DNA of 64,000 nt from Anaerolineae bacterium (GCA_023382675.1 JAHDWN010000017.1:32017-96016); one strand, 5' to 3'; counted from the first letter of the stretch, positions 17,064 through 25,799 are shown. Made by a program: numbers and translations. Notes: generated by a model from the letters alone, not told the origin.

Positions 17064-17777
17064 ATGAGCGTACAGAAGTTGGCGGTCAATGCGGTTGAAC
17101 CGGATGGGAAGTGGTTGTATCGAGTCGGCGGTATCGCGGCACTGGTCTTTGCGCTGGCCTACGTCGTCATCATCGCCTTATACATGCCCATGGGTGCGCC
17201 GCCGAAAGGCGTCGAGGAGCGGCTCGCGTATATGGCCGGGAATACGACGGCATGGTGGGCGATCCTCGCGCTCTCTGTCCTGACGGACTTCCTGCTGGCG
17301 CCGGTCTTATTTTCGCTCTATCTCGCATTGAAAGGCATCAACAAAGGCATGATGCTGGTCGCAAGCGCGTTCATGGGGCTGTTCATTTTGCTCGACCTGG
17401 CGCTGACCTGGACCAACTACGCCGCGCTGATCACGCTCAGCAGCCAGTACGCCGCGGCCACGGATGGCGCGCAGCGGGCGGTTCTCATCACGATTGCCAG
17501 CTACCCGACGGCGGTGCTGGAATCGCACCTGCTGGATGTCTACAACACGGTCACGCTCGCCATCGGCATTCTCCTGGCCGGCATCGTCATGCTCAAAGGC
17601 ATCTTCAGCAGAAGTGTGGCCTACCTGGGCATCATCACGGGCATCCTTGGGATCGCCGCCGTCGCCGGGCCGTTCGTTCTGAGTGGCTTGAGCGCGCTTA
17701 TCATCGTCGCTTCCCTGCTCACGACCATCTGGGTCTTCCTCGTTGGCTATAAGCTCTACAGGTTGAGTCAGCAATGA
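17064..17777 (+). CDS. DUF4386-like membrane protein
   Basis: A 237-aa protein with about seven hydrophobic segments, beginning after a short N-terminal tail (LYRVGGIAALVFALAYVVIIALY). DUF4386-type features are the first helix pattern, the GVEERLAYMAGNTTAWWAILALS loop, and long evenly spaced helices to the end (TTIWVFLVGYKLYRLSQ). No function is known for the family. Its stop overlaps the start of MDR paralog 3 (ATGA at 17774-17777), so the pair is translationally coupled. Confidence 0.78.
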   Translation: MSVQKLAVNAVEPDGKWLYRVGGIAALVFALAYVVIIALYMPMGAPPKGVEERLAYMAGNTTAWWAILALSVLTDFLLAPVLFSLYLALKGINKGMMLVASAFMGLFILLDLALTWTNYAALITLSSQYAAATDGAQRAVLITIASYPTAVLESHLLDVYNTVTLAIGILLAGIVMLKGIFSRSVAYLGIITGILGIAAVAGPFVLSGLSALIIVASLLTTIWVFLVGYKLYRLSQQ

Positions 17778-18748
17778 AAGCAATTGTCTACACACACTAC
17801 GGGTCGCCGGATCGTCTTGAGTACACCGACGTGGAGAAGCCCACGCCGACAGACAATCAAGTTCTGGTGAAGGTTCGCGCAGCATCCATCAACGCGCGCG
17901 AGTGGCGGCTCTTCACGATGGGGCCGCTGATGCCGCGCCTGATGGGCGGCGGGCTGCTCAAGCCCAAAGCGGTCGTGCTCGGCAGAGACATCGCCGGGCA
18001 GGTCGAGGCCGTGGGCAGCCAGGTGACGCAGTTTCAGCCGGGAGACGAGGTGTTTGGGGTCGCCAACGGTGGGTACGCCGAATACGTGTGTACGTCCCCA
18101 GCCAATCTGGCGCGCAAACCCGCCAATGTCTCGTTTGAAGCAGCCGCCGCCGTCCCGGTGGCCGCCATCACCGCCTTGCAGGGCATCCGGGACACAGGGC
18201 AGCTTCAGCCGGGGCAAACGGTGCTGATTCACGGCGCGTCGGGCGGCGTGGGCACGTTCGCGGTGCAGATCGCCAAAGCCTTCGGAGGTGACATCACCGC
18301 CGTGTGTAGCACGCGTAATCTGGATATGGTGCGCGCGCTCGGCGCGGATCACGTCATCGATTATACGCGCGAGGATTTCACCAAAAGCGGGCAGCGGTAT
18401 GATTTGATCCTTGCCGTGAACGGAACTCACTCGCTGCCGACCTACCGGCGTGCGTTAAAGCCCAACGGGATCTTGGTCGCGCTTGGCGGCTCTCTGGCGC
18501 AGATCTTCCAGGTGATGCTCCTGGGGCGCTGGGTGTCCAGGCTCGGAGGTCAAAAGATGAGCACCATGCTGGCGCACGTCAACCAGCAGGATCTGGCGTA
18601 CCTGGGTAAACTGCTTGAAACCGGCAAGGTTGTGCCCGTCATTGACCGACGGTATCCCTTGCAAGAGACGGTTCAGGCGTTCCGGTATGTCATCGACGAA
18701 CACCCACGCGGCAAAGTGATGATCACCATCGGCAGCGACCAAACCTGA
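17774..18748 (+). CDS. MDR family NAD(P)H-dependent oxidoreductase, paralog 3
   Basis: A 324-aa paralog translationally coupled to the DUF4386-like gene. Start MKAIVYTHYGSPDRLEYTDVEKP; cofactor motif IHGASGGVGTFAVQIAKAFGG (about residues 152-172); ending RRYPLQETVQAFRYVIDEHPRGKVMITIG. The GASGGVG form is closer to ordinary quinone reductases than the GASGS(I/V)G form of its neighbours, so it is probably the most diverged of the five. Substrate unknown. Confidence 0.88.
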   Translation: MKAIVYTHYGSPDRLEYTDVEKPTPTDNQVLVKVRAASINAREWRLFTMGPLMPRLMGGGLLKPKAVVLGRDIAGQVEAVGSQVTQFQPGDEVFGVANGGYAEYVCTSPANLARKPANVSFEAAAAVPVAAITALQGIRDTGQLQPGQTVLIHGASGGVGTFAVQIAKAFGGDITAVCSTRNLDMVRALGADHVIDYTREDFTKSGQRYDLILAVNGTHSLPTYRRALKPNGILVALGGSLAQIFQVMLLGRWVSRLGGQKMSTMLAHVNQQDLAYLGKLLETGKVVPVIDRRYPLQETVQAFRYVIDEHPRGKVMITIGSDQT

Positions 18749-18810
18749 TCGAAAGCTGTCCCCAGCCAGGGGGCAGACATGTATAGCAAAGTCAATTCGG
18801 AAAGAGACGC

Positions 18811-19728
18811 ATGAAAGCCATAATCGTTACAAAACAGGGACCTGCGGACGGGCTACAGCTCAAAGAGGTCGAAAAACCAACCCCCAGGGACAACGAGGTG
18901 CTGGTCAAAGTTCATGCGGCGACCGTCACCGCGGGAGATGTCATCCTGCGCAAACTCCCCACCCTGGCATTCATTCCGCTGCGGCTGTTCGGCCTGCGTA
19001 AGAAAACGACGCCGGGGCACGAGTTCGCCGGAGAGATCGAAGCCGTTGGCGAAGCTGTGAATCGCTTCAAGCCAGGCGACCAGGTTTTCGGGACGACGAC
19101 AGGCTTAAGCACGGGCGCGAACGCCGAATACGTCTGCGTGCCTGAATCGTCGTCGACTGGCGTGCTGGCGCTGAAACCAGCCAGCATGACCTACGAGGAA
19201 GCTGCCGCCGTGCCGATTGGCGGGATGACAGCCTTGCAGATTCTGCGTAAAGCGCACGTGCAGCCCAGCCAGAAGGTGCTCATTTATGGCGCTTCTGGCA
19301 GCGTCGGCAGTTACGCGGTGCAGATTGCCAAAGCCCTGGGCGCGGAAGTCACCGGGGTATGCAGCACGCGCAACCTGGATATGGTACGCTCATTGGGCGC
19401 GGATCACGTCATCGATTACACTCAAGAGGACTTCGCCGAGCGCGGCGAGACCTACGATGTCATCTTTGACGCTGTTGGCAAAAGCTCACCTTCTACCAAC
19501 AAGAAGGCGCTGAAGGAATCCGGGGTGTACCTTTCGATAAGGTCATCAACAAGTGAAAAGGCGGAAGATCTGGTTTTCCTTCGAGAGCTGATTGAGGCGG
19601 GGAAGATCCGAGCCGTTATCGATAGGCGTTATCCCCTGGAACAGACCGCCGAGGCGCACCGCTACGTCGAAACAGGGCGTAAGGCAGGAAATGTGGTAAT
19701 AACTGTGGCTAACGGCGACACCCGTTAG
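18811..19728 (+). CDS. MDR family NAD(P)H-dependent oxidoreductase, paralog 4
   Basis: A 305-aa paralog, 62 bases after paralog 3 and behind GGAAAGAGACGC. It has [21 protein letters not shown] and ends with [28 protein letters not shown]. It closely resembles paralog 2 in length and in the central segment ([43 protein letters not shown]), which suggests duplication within this locus. A membrane-protein gene starts 23 bases downstream. Confidence 0.88.
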   Translation: MKAIIVTKQGPADGLQLKEVEKPTPRDNEVLVKVHAATVTAGDVILRKLPTLAFIPLRLFGLRKKTTPGHEFAGEIEAVGEAVNRFKPGDQVFGTTTGLSTGANAEYVCVPESSSTGVLALKPASMTYEEAAAVPIGGMTALQILRKAHVQPSQKVLIYGASGSVGSYAVQIAKALGAEVTGVCSTRNLDMVRSLGADHVIDYTQEDFAERGETYDVIFDAVGKSSPSTNKKALKESGVYLSIRSSTSEKAEDLVFLRELIEAGKIRAVIDRRYPLEQTAEAHRYVETGRKAGNVVITVANGDTR

Positions 19729-19751
19729 CCACACGCTGCGAAGGAGTTCAC

Positions 19752-20264
19752 TTGGCACAAGATATCGAACTGCTGGTTGCGATAGCCGAAATTGCCGGCG
19801 TTTTTGTCGGCTTTGGCGCGCTCATCAGCATGACGCGCGGAAGCCAGATCGAAGCGTCCCTGCTCACCCAGATTCGCGCCGTCGTCACCATTGGGCTGGT
19901 CGTGATCGTCGCCGCCCTCGTTCCCGCCGGCCTCAGCCGTTACGGCGTCACAGGTCATGACCTGTGGGCCATTTGCAGTCTCATCTTCCTCATCCTCATC
20001 TGGGCCGTGACCGTTATGTCGCTGCGGCGATCAGAGAACAAGGCCATCGTCGTCACGAGGGCACGGGCGAACCCGGCCACGGCGATCATTTTCTGGATCT
20101 TGCTCGAAATCCCGATGCAGGTTCCGCTGGTGCTCACCGTGCTTGGCTTGTATCCCGATCTCGAACCCGCGTTTTACACCACAGCGCTCGTGCTCAATCT
20201 GTTCCAGGCCGCTTTCGTCCTGGCCCAACTCGTCTACGCGCAGGTCAGCGCGGCAGGTGAGTGA
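19752..20264 (+). CDS. Four-helix membrane protein of unknown function
   Basis: A 170-aa integral membrane protein starting with TTG 19752, with GAAGGAG about six bases upstream, which decides this start. Hydrophobic segments lie at about residues 8-28, 38-58, 70-92 and 105-165 (two helices). The first helix has the pattern IAEIAGVFVGFGALI. I do not recognise the family. It is closely spaced with paralog 4 upstream, so probably co-transcribed. Confidence 0.6.
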   Translation: MAQDIELLVAIAEIAGVFVGFGALISMTRGSQIEASLLTQIRAVVTIGLVVIVAALVPAGLSRYGVTGHDLWAICSLIFLILIWAVTVMSLRRSENKAIVVTRARANPATAIIFWILLEIPMQVPLVLTVLGLYPDLEPAFYTTALVLNLFQAAFVLAQLVYAQVSAAGE

Positions 20265-20331
20265 TGCCGCTTATCTTCTTCCGCCGCGCACCGGAGGCGC
20301 GCCGGAGCTATCATTCGAAAGGAGAGATACG

Positions 20332-20769
20332 ATGACCAGGGAGAAATTTCTAACCGTCGGTTGGAACAATCGCATTTCGCTCGGTTTCGGGCTGATCGTG
20401 GTGACGTATGTCGTCGCGGTACTATCTGCTGCCACCTGGGCGAGCAGGGATGGATTCATCGGACTTGTGCTGTTTGGTGTGGTTTTCTGACTGCTCGTTG
20501 AAGGGCATACCGCCATGCGGTTCGCATGGTTGAAGAAGACCGTAGGGATCGGCAATTCCGTCAAACCGGGCTGTGGCATCCAACTCTTCAGGCAGATCTA
20601 CAACGCTGCCTGGTGGCTGCCGATCTTGCTGGCACTGACGGGAACGGTTGACTTCAGCACCGGCTTTATCGTCTTTGGGGTTGTCACCGTCGCCCGCTTC
20701 AGTGCCAACCTTTACATGAACAACGTTCTCAGCCTTGAGCAAGCCGAGACATTTCTCTTCCGGTCATAG
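20332..20769 (+). pseudogene. Membrane protein gene interrupted by in-frame TGA
   Basis: ATG 20332 (RBS GGAGAG) reads 52 residues to a TGA at 20488-20490 within GLVLFGVVF-stop-LLVEGHTAMRFAW; the same frame continues without a gap to 20769 for a total of about 145 codons. The two halves together form a three- to four-helix membrane protein with LTGTVDFSTGFIVFGVVTVARF. The simplest reading is a TGG (Trp) to TGA change in a membrane helix. Because this genome probably decodes UGA as Sec, and a 7-bp stem with loop GTT follows 29 bases later, recoding cannot be excluded, but Sec inside a membrane helix would be odd. Confidence 0.6.
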
Positions 20770-20795
20770 CCGGTCGTAAGTCATAAGGAGCACAC

Positions 20796-21785
20796 ATGAA
20801 AGCTGTTGTCTGGACAAAGTACGGATCGCCGGATGGCCTTGAGTACCGCGAGATCGCCAAGCCCACGCCGAAGGATAACGAAGTCCTGATCAAAGTCCAC
20901 GCCTCGACCGTGACAGCCGGGGATAGTGAGATGCGCGGATTCCGGTTCCCGCTCTGGCTCGCCATCCCGATCCGACTCTATATGGGGCCGATCAAACCGA
21001 GGGACATCGTCCTGGGGCAGGAACTGGCTGGCGAGGTCGAAGCCGTCGGCAAAGACGTGACGCAGTTCAAACCGGGCGATCGGGTCTTCGGGACGACGGG
21101 CATGCGCCTGGGCAGCCACGCGGAGTACAACTGCCTGCCCGCGCAAACCGACGATTCGGTGCTCGCGATCATGCCGAGCAACATGACCTATGAGGAGGCC
21201 GCCGCCGTGCCCACCGGGGGCTTGGAAGCGCTGCACTTTCTCAGAAAGGCCAAGATCCAGCCCGGCGAAAAGGTGCTGATCGTTGGCGCGGGCGGCAGCA
21301 TTGGGACGTTTGCCATTCAGCTTGCCAAAGACTTCGGCGCAGAAGTGACCGCCGTGGACAGCACGGCCAAGCTCGACATGCTGCGCTCAATCGGCGCCGA
21401 TCACGTGATTGACTATACACGCGAGGACTTTACCCAGAACGGGCAGACGTATGACGTGATTTTCGATGTGATGGGCAAAGGGTCGTATGCGCGCAGCCTC
21501 AAGTCGCTCAACCCGCATGGTCGCCTCGCTTACGGCAACCCCCAGTTCTCGCACATGATTCGCAAACTGTGGGAATCCGGGGGTGACGGAAAGCAGGTCA
21601 TCATCGGGACGCCCAACCAGCGGAACGAGGATCTGCTTTACCTCAAAGACCTGATCGAGACAGGCAAGCTGAAGTCGATCATCGACCGGCGCTATCCGTT
21701 GGAACAGACCGCCGAGGCGCACCGTTACGTTGAGACCGGGCAGAAACAGGGCCACGTGGTCATCACCGTGGCGGGTGGCGAATAG
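20796..21785 (+). CDS. MDR family NAD(P)H-dependent oxidoreductase, paralog 5
   Basis: A 329-aa paralog with RBS AAGGAG. Its cofactor loop is IVGAGGSIGTFAIQLAKDFGA, AGG replacing the ASG of the other copies. The C-terminus [28 protein letters not shown] matches paralog 4, and its length and central KGSYARSLKSLNPHGRL resemble paralog 1. It ends the cluster; the following arsenic operon runs in the opposite direction and converges on it. Substrate unknown. Confidence 0.88.
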   Translation: MKAVVWTKYGSPDGLEYREIAKPTPKDNEVLIKVHASTVTAGDSEMRGFRFPLWLAIPIRLYMGPIKPRDIVLGQELAGEVEAVGKDVTQFKPGDRVFGTTGMRLGSHAEYNCLPAQTDDSVLAIMPSNMTYEEAAAVPTGGLEALHFLRKAKIQPGEKVLIVGAGGSIGTFAIQLAKDFGAEVTAVDSTAKLDMLRSIGADHVIDYTREDFTQNGQTYDVIFDVMGKGSYARSLKSLNPHGRLAYGNPQFSHMIRKLWESGGDGKQVIIGTPNQRNEDLLYLKDLIETGKLKSIIDRRYPLEQTAEAHRYVETGQKQGHVVITVAGGE

Positions 21786-21852
21786 AGGGAACCGCCGTTC
21801 TGGTCTGGCTCCTTCCTTAAGTCACTGGCCCAACGGACTGCACCTGAGCCGG

Positions 21853-22068
21853 TCATAAATCCGATAGTGCCTTTACGTGCCTGGCCTGTACTCCTTGTAA
21901 CAGATAAGCACAAGCCAGGCATAGCAGAGGCGAACCCGGCTCCGATTTTCTATAGCCATTTTCGGCACACACCCCTACTCCGCAGTTGTGACCGATACCG
22001 ACAGCAGCTCTCACATGAAAGCGGGTTCCACCGGGTCCCAGCTTCTGATCGCAGACATAGCAGTTCAT
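21853..22068 (-). CDS. Small Cys-rich (zinc-ribbon-like) protein coupled to ACR3
   Basis: A 71-aa protein whose ATG (22068-22066) overlaps the stop of ACR3 (ATGA), so it should be translated by coupling. It has MNCYVC (C-x2-C) at the start, NCGVGVC in the middle and LLCLAC (C-x2-C) near residue 50, giving six cysteines and two histidines that could hold a zinc or iron-sulphur centre. A long frame spanning this region in the ACR3 coding part is only a shadow. I do not know this family; position at the end of an arsenic operon suggests arsenic or metal handling. Confidence 0.65.
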   Translation of the reverse strand: MNCYVCDQKLGPGGTRFHVRAAVGIGHNCGVGVCAENGYRKSEPGSPLLCLACAYLLQGVQARHVKALSDL

Positions 22069-23237
22069 GATTGGTCTCCACCGACGTCCGATAACGCTTC
22101 GGCAGGCTCCGGATGAGCCTGTATTTGGGGAGAATCGGGCGGTAACTGCCAGAGCGGATCGCGCGGATATAATCTGCGCCCTAACCAGAGCGAGACATAG
22201 ACCAGACCGATCAGCACTGGGACTTCGACCAGCGGCCCGACCACGGTTGCCAATGCTTCGCTGGATGCCAGACCGAACACGGCAATGGCGACCGCGATTG
22301 CCAGCTCGAAATTGTTGCTGGCGGCGGTGAATGAAATCGTCGCGGTATCGGCATAGGGGAACTTCAAGAAATAGGAGACCGCGAACGAGATGAAGAACAT
22401 GATGCCGAAGTAGACCAGCAGCGGCAGCGCGATGCGCACTACATCCAGTGGTCGCTCCAGGATCACCTCGCCCTTGAGCGAGAACATCATGACGATGGTG
22501 AACAGGAGGCCGATGATCGCCGTCGGGCCAAGCCGGGGGATGAATTTCGTGTCGTACCATGCATCGCCTTTGGCCCGGCTGAGGAAGAAACGGGTCAGAA
22601 ACCCGGCTGCCAGCGGGATGCCCAGGAAGATCAGTACGCTCTTGGCAATGTCTCCCATCGAAATGTTCAAAGCTACGCCCTCAGCGCCCAGCCAACCGGG
22701 CACAACGGTCAGGTAGAAATAGCCCAGCACTGTGTACATCACAATCTGAAACAACGAGTTGATGGCGACCAGCACCGCCGCATACTCATTATCGCCGCAG
22801 GCCAGCATGTTCCAGATCAACACCATCGCAATGCAGCGAGCCAGCCCAACGATGATCAGTCCGGTGCGGTATTCAGGGTGATCGGGCAGCAGCGCCCAGG
22901 CGAGGATGAACATCAGGGCCGGCCCTACGATCCAGTTGAGGAGCAGCGACGTGCCTGACATTTTCCAATTGCTGACTATCGCCGGGATCTTGCCGTAGTT
23001 CACTTTCGCCAGTACCGGATACATCATCCACAGCAGCCCGATAGCGATGGGCAGCGAAACCGTATCGAGCTTGACCGAATCGAGTGCGGGCGCAAGATTG
23101 GGGAACGCTTTCCCCAGCACGATACCGAGCGCCATCGCAATGAAGATCCACAGCGGCAGCCAGCGGTCAAGCATAGACAGTCGTCCAAAGACGCTGCCGC
23201 TGGATGAAGACGGAATGTTTGCGGTTTGAGAAGTCAC
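22065..23237 (-). CDS. acr3: Arsenite efflux permease ACR3
   Basis: A 390-aa membrane protein of the ACR3 (bile/arsenite/riboflavin transporter) family that exports As(III). The start is GTG 23237 with AGGAGG seven bases upstream. About ten helices are visible. Key conserved segments: PLWIFIAMALGIVLG, LLWMMYPVLAKVNYGKI, ARCIAMVLIWNMLACGDNEYAAVLVAINSLFQ (with the functional Cys in MLACGDNEYAA), FTAASNNFELAIAVAIAVFG and GPLVEVPVLIGLVYVSLWL. It is transcribed with the upstream Fe-S and permease genes and with the small Cys-rich gene whose start overlaps its stop. Confidence 0.95.
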   Translation of the reverse strand: MTSQTANIPSSSSGSVFGRLSMLDRWLPLWIFIAMALGIVLGKAFPNLAPALDSVKLDTVSLPIAIGLLWMMYPVLAKVNYGKIPAIVSNWKMSGTSLLLNWIVGPALMFILAWALLPDHPEYRTGLIIVGLARCIAMVLIWNMLACGDNEYAAVLVAINSLFQIVMYTVLGYFYLTVVPGWLGAEGVALNISMGDIAKSVLIFLGIPLAAGFLTRFFLSRAKGDAWYDTKFIPRLGPTAIIGLLFTIVMMFSLKGEVILERPLDVVRIALPLLVYFGIMFFISFAVSYFLKFPYADTATISFTAASNNFELAIAVAIAVFGLASSEALATVVGPLVEVPVLIGLVYVSLWLGRRLYPRDPLWQLPPDSPQIQAHPEPAEALSDVGGDQS

Positions 23238-23331
23238 TGATTTGCCTCCTATTCGTCATACGCTTCAGAATTATCAATGTGGAACAGCATGCCAGGGCTT
23301 AGCAAGATGGTTTTGCTCATACATCAAAACC

Positions 23332-23849
23332 TTACTCGCTACTCGCAACATCACCAATCAGTGCCTCAAGCGTAACTCTCCGATCAGCGAAAGCAGGGTC
23401 TTCGTTCAGAACTTTACATTCGCTGAGTGTTCGTCGATGCTGTAGCAGAGCGACGGCAAACGCCATACAGGTTGCCTCATCACACCGCTTGCAGTTGGTT
23501 TGCGGTAACAGTGACCATATATCCAGAAGCTGCGGTACTCTACGAGGCTCAGAAACCGGAACGAGTTCGTGCCGATGCGTCCAGGTTGCGTTGACGGCAT
23601 CTGCCAGATGTGATAGCAATTCGAGCCCCTCCTCTACGTCATGCACCTGAGTAATAGACACTCGGTCAGCCTGGAGGCTGAGAAACCCTTGCTGACGACG
23701 TAGAGTAAGTGTGCCTGCCTGTGGATTGTGGGTGATAACATTGGGCAACATCGCATATAGGGGATCACCTCATCAAGTCGCCGAGAGGGTTCGCCAATCA
23801 CGATGATCTTCCCCGGTTCAGCCAGACAAGGAAGCGTTTTGACAAGCAT
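23332..23849 (-). pseudogene. 4Fe-4S (Fes domain) protein gene with single-base deletion
   Basis: From ATG 23849 (RBS GAGAGG) the frame reads MLVKTLPCLAEPGKIIVIGEPSRRLDEVIPYM, then homology jumps to the -1 frame as MLPNVITHNPQAGTLTLRR and runs to the stop at 23332. One missing base near 23752 (for example ATGGCGATG instead of ATGCGATG) would join them into about 172 residues. The C-terminal part has LPQTNCKRCDEATCMAFAVALLQ...LSECKVL, a four-Cys Fes-type 4Fe-4S motif as found in corrinoid/CO-dehydrogenase-associated proteins. It may be an electron carrier within the arsenic operon. Real mutation or sequencing error. Confidence 0.7.
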
Positions 23850-23866
23850 AATCCTCTCAAGGTACA

Positions 23867-24088
23867 TCAACGGCTCCCGGTCTTGAAGACATCGCCACGC
23901 ATCTGAGTTATGCCTGCACCAGGCACTTCGACAATCACTTTTCAGCCGCCTTCGAGTAGCTCACGCGCCTTGCCCTTGAAGTGCATCCTCACAAAACTCA
24001 GTGCACCTTCAGAGTCGTCATCAATGAGTACTCGCATCAACTCAATGACATCGGTATCGTCCAAGACAAGGGTGATCGCTCTTTTCAT
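23867..24088 (-). CDS. Very small arsenic-operon protein; candidate selenoprotein read through UGA
   Basis: ATG 24088 reads MKRAITLVLDDTDVIELMR, then DDDSEGALSFVRMHFKGKA, RELLEGG, and a TGA at 23944-23942 (48 aa). The frame continues after TGA as KVIVEVPGAGITQMRGDVF, KTGSR and stops at 23867-23869, where TGATG overlaps the next ATG. Read through, it is 73 aa with residue 49 as the recoded position. On the minus strand a hairpin TGCCT-GGTGC-AGGCA begins such that its G-starting loop is 21 bases after the UGA, within the range described for bacterial SECIS elements. selD in this window also seems to contain Sec. If UGA is a stop, the gene is 23942-24088. I do not recognise the family. Confidence 0.55.
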
Positions 24089-24118
24089 ACCGCCCCCCAG
24101 TACAAACCGCCGGATCGG

Positions 24119-25432
24119 TTAGAACGCCGCCAGCGCCAGCCCGAATAGATAGCCCGCCACGGTGCTGAAGACCGCCACCAGCGACACATAAGCGATGGTC
24201 TTCTGCCGCCCCAGGATGCGGCCTGTGACCATGATGCTTTGCACGCTCAGTTCCGGGTCAGCCAGCAGATAGGCGAGCAGCGGCCCGCGGTGCATCCCCA
24301 GGTCGAGGAACATGCGCGCGATCGGGACTTCGACCAGCGTCGGGAAGTACATGAAGACGCCGAACAGCACGCCGAGCGCGTTCGCCCAGATCGTGTTCTG
24401 CCCGGCCAGCGCGCGTATCCAGTCCTCCGGTACGATGCCGCGCACCATGCCCGCGATGAAGACGCCCGCGATCAAGAGCGGGAAGATCTGCTTGACGAAG
24501 CGCCACGTCTCCGCCAGCCAGTCGGCCAGTTCCTCGCGCGTCAGGAAACGACTCGCCACGTAGGCAATCGCCGCCAGCAGCAGCAGTTCGGCCACGAAGC
24601 GCCCGGTAATGTTGATGATCAGGCTGCCGGGCGCGGTCGTCGGCGCGGCGAACAGGAGCGTCGTCGCCGTCAAACCGAGGGCGGCCCACGTCCAGCGGCT
24701 GAAGCCATTGACGACGTTGTTGAAGCCCTTCCAGGCGACCGGCGCGATGATGACCAGCAGCACGATCAGCGCCGCCCCTTGCAGCGTCAAATGCAGAGCA
24801 TCCAGCCCCTGCTGAAGGCTGACCGGCAGATCCAGCGGCAGATGGATCGAGAACAGCGTCGCCGTCAGCATATCGACCTGGAGCGTTCCGGCGATCAGCA
24901 CCGCCAGCAGCAGCGCGAACAGCCCGCCGAGTGCCGGACGCATTTGGTGCTCGCCCGCGAACATGCCCGCCGCATCGTCCTGCGCCTGGGGCTGGCGGAA
25001 CAGCGCCGCCATGATCAGGCCAATGGCAATGCCGAAGATGATCGACAGCGCCAGCCGCGCGAAAGCGATGTCCGCGCCGATCGCCGCGCCGGTGTAGCTG
25101 ATCGCCAGGATGTTGACCGCCGGGCCGACGAACAGAAACGTGATCGCGGGGCCAAGCCCGGCGCCACGCTTCCAGATGCCCGCGAACAGCGGCAGGATCG
25201 TACACGAGCACACGGCCAGCACGAAGCCGCCCACCGCCGCCGCCGGGTAGCTGATCCAGCGCGGCGTCTTCGGCCCCAGGTAGCGCGTGACCGTCTCTTT
25301 CGGGATCAGCGAAAGATACCCGGCGATAAAGAACGCGGGGACGAGGCAGAGCAGCACGTGCGCCGCCAGATAATCCAGCAGCCCCAACCAGCCTGATTGC
25401 AGCAGCTTGATCAGCAGATCGCCGATTTGCAT
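24119..25432 (-). CDS. ArsP/SO_0444-type permease
   Basis: A 437-aa protein of the PF03773 permease family, with about ten helices in two halves. Signature segment in the first half: AVGGFVLAVCSCTILPLFAGIWKRGAGLGPAITFLFVGPAVNILAI, the CSC pair being typical; the second half has FVKQIFPLLIAGVFIAGMVRG and VLFGVFMYFPTLVEVPIARMFLDLGM. Members export organoarsenicals (ArsP) or metals; the arsenic setting supports an ArsP-like role. Translation starts at ATG 25432, 11 bases downstream (minus strand) of an ArsR box. The next gene down is the very small protein, 30 bases away. Confidence 0.88.
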   Translation of the reverse strand: MQIGDLLIKLLQSGWLGLLDYLAAHVLLCLVPAFFIAGYLSLIPKETVTRYLGPKTPRWISYPAAAVGGFVLAVCSCTILPLFAGIWKRGAGLGPAITFLFVGPAVNILAISYTGAAIGADIAFARLALSIIFGIAIGLIMAALFRQPQAQDDAAGMFAGEHQMRPALGGLFALLLAVLIAGTLQVDMLTATLFSIHLPLDLPVSLQQGLDALHLTLQGAALIVLLVIIAPVAWKGFNNVVNGFSRWTWAALGLTATTLLFAAPTTAPGSLIINITGRFVAELLLLAAIAYVASRFLTREELADWLAETWRFVKQIFPLLIAGVFIAGMVRGIVPEDWIRALAGQNTIWANALGVLFGVFMYFPTLVEVPIARMFLDLGMHRGPLLAYLLADPELSVQSIMVTGRILGRQKTIAYVSLVAVFSTVAGYLFGLALAAF

Positions 25433-25442
25433 AAGACCGCCC

Positions 25443-25464
25443 TACATTCAAGAATCCGAATGTA
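25443..25464. promoter_or_regulatory. ArsR box before the permease gene
   Basis: TACATTC-N8-GAATGTA, a perfect 7-base inverted repeat in front of the permease start. The core ACATTC-N8-GAAT is shared with the site at the arsR start (26174-26193), so the same repressor probably binds both and the operon has two regulated promoters. Confidence 0.75.
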
Positions 25465-25544
25465 AAATTGCAAAAAGATATCCCGTGAAAGCGTACAGCC
25501 AGTCACCGATTAACGCGCATGAATTGGGTCGATGCCCGCTTGGC

Positions 25545-25799
25545 TCACACCGAAGCCGCTTCTGCCTCACGCGCCCACTCGATGATCTTCGCCCGTGCCG
25601 GGATGCGCCCGGTGGAGACGATTTTGTCGTTGATGATCAGCGCCGGTGTGCTGAGCACGCCATGGGCGGCGATATCTTCGTAATCTGTGACCTTCATCAG
25701 GCTGTAGGCTAGCTCGGCTTCATCGAGCGCGGCGCGTGTCTCGGCTTCCAGGCGCTGGCAGTTCGGGCAGCCCGGTCCAAGGACTTTGACGTAAACCAT
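25545..25799 (-). CDS. Small thioredoxin-like redox protein (MTH895/TM0996 type)
   Basis: An 84-aa thioredoxin-fold protein. It starts MVYVKVLGPGCPNCQRLEAETRAALDEA with active site C-P-N-C (residues 11-14) and has the cis-Pro segment GVLSTPALIINDKIVSTGR. These mini-thioredoxins often lie beside arsR and permease genes and are thought to supply reducing equivalents or handle metals. RBS AAGGAAAC. It begins 19 bases downstream of arsR, so the two are one transcript. The active site is Cys, not Sec. Confidence 0.88.
   Translation of the reverse strand: MVYVKVLGPGCPNCQRLEAETRAALDEAELAYSLMKVTDYEDIAAHGVLSTPALIINDKIVSTGRIPARAKIIEWAREAEAASV

Noticed and set aside
24239-25396. 385-aa open frame antisense to the permease gene
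   Set aside because: Arg/Gln-rich shadow of a confidently identified permease.
25545-25799. Thioredoxin-like gene as a second selenoprotein
   Set aside because: Active site is coded C-P-N-C with no UGA.
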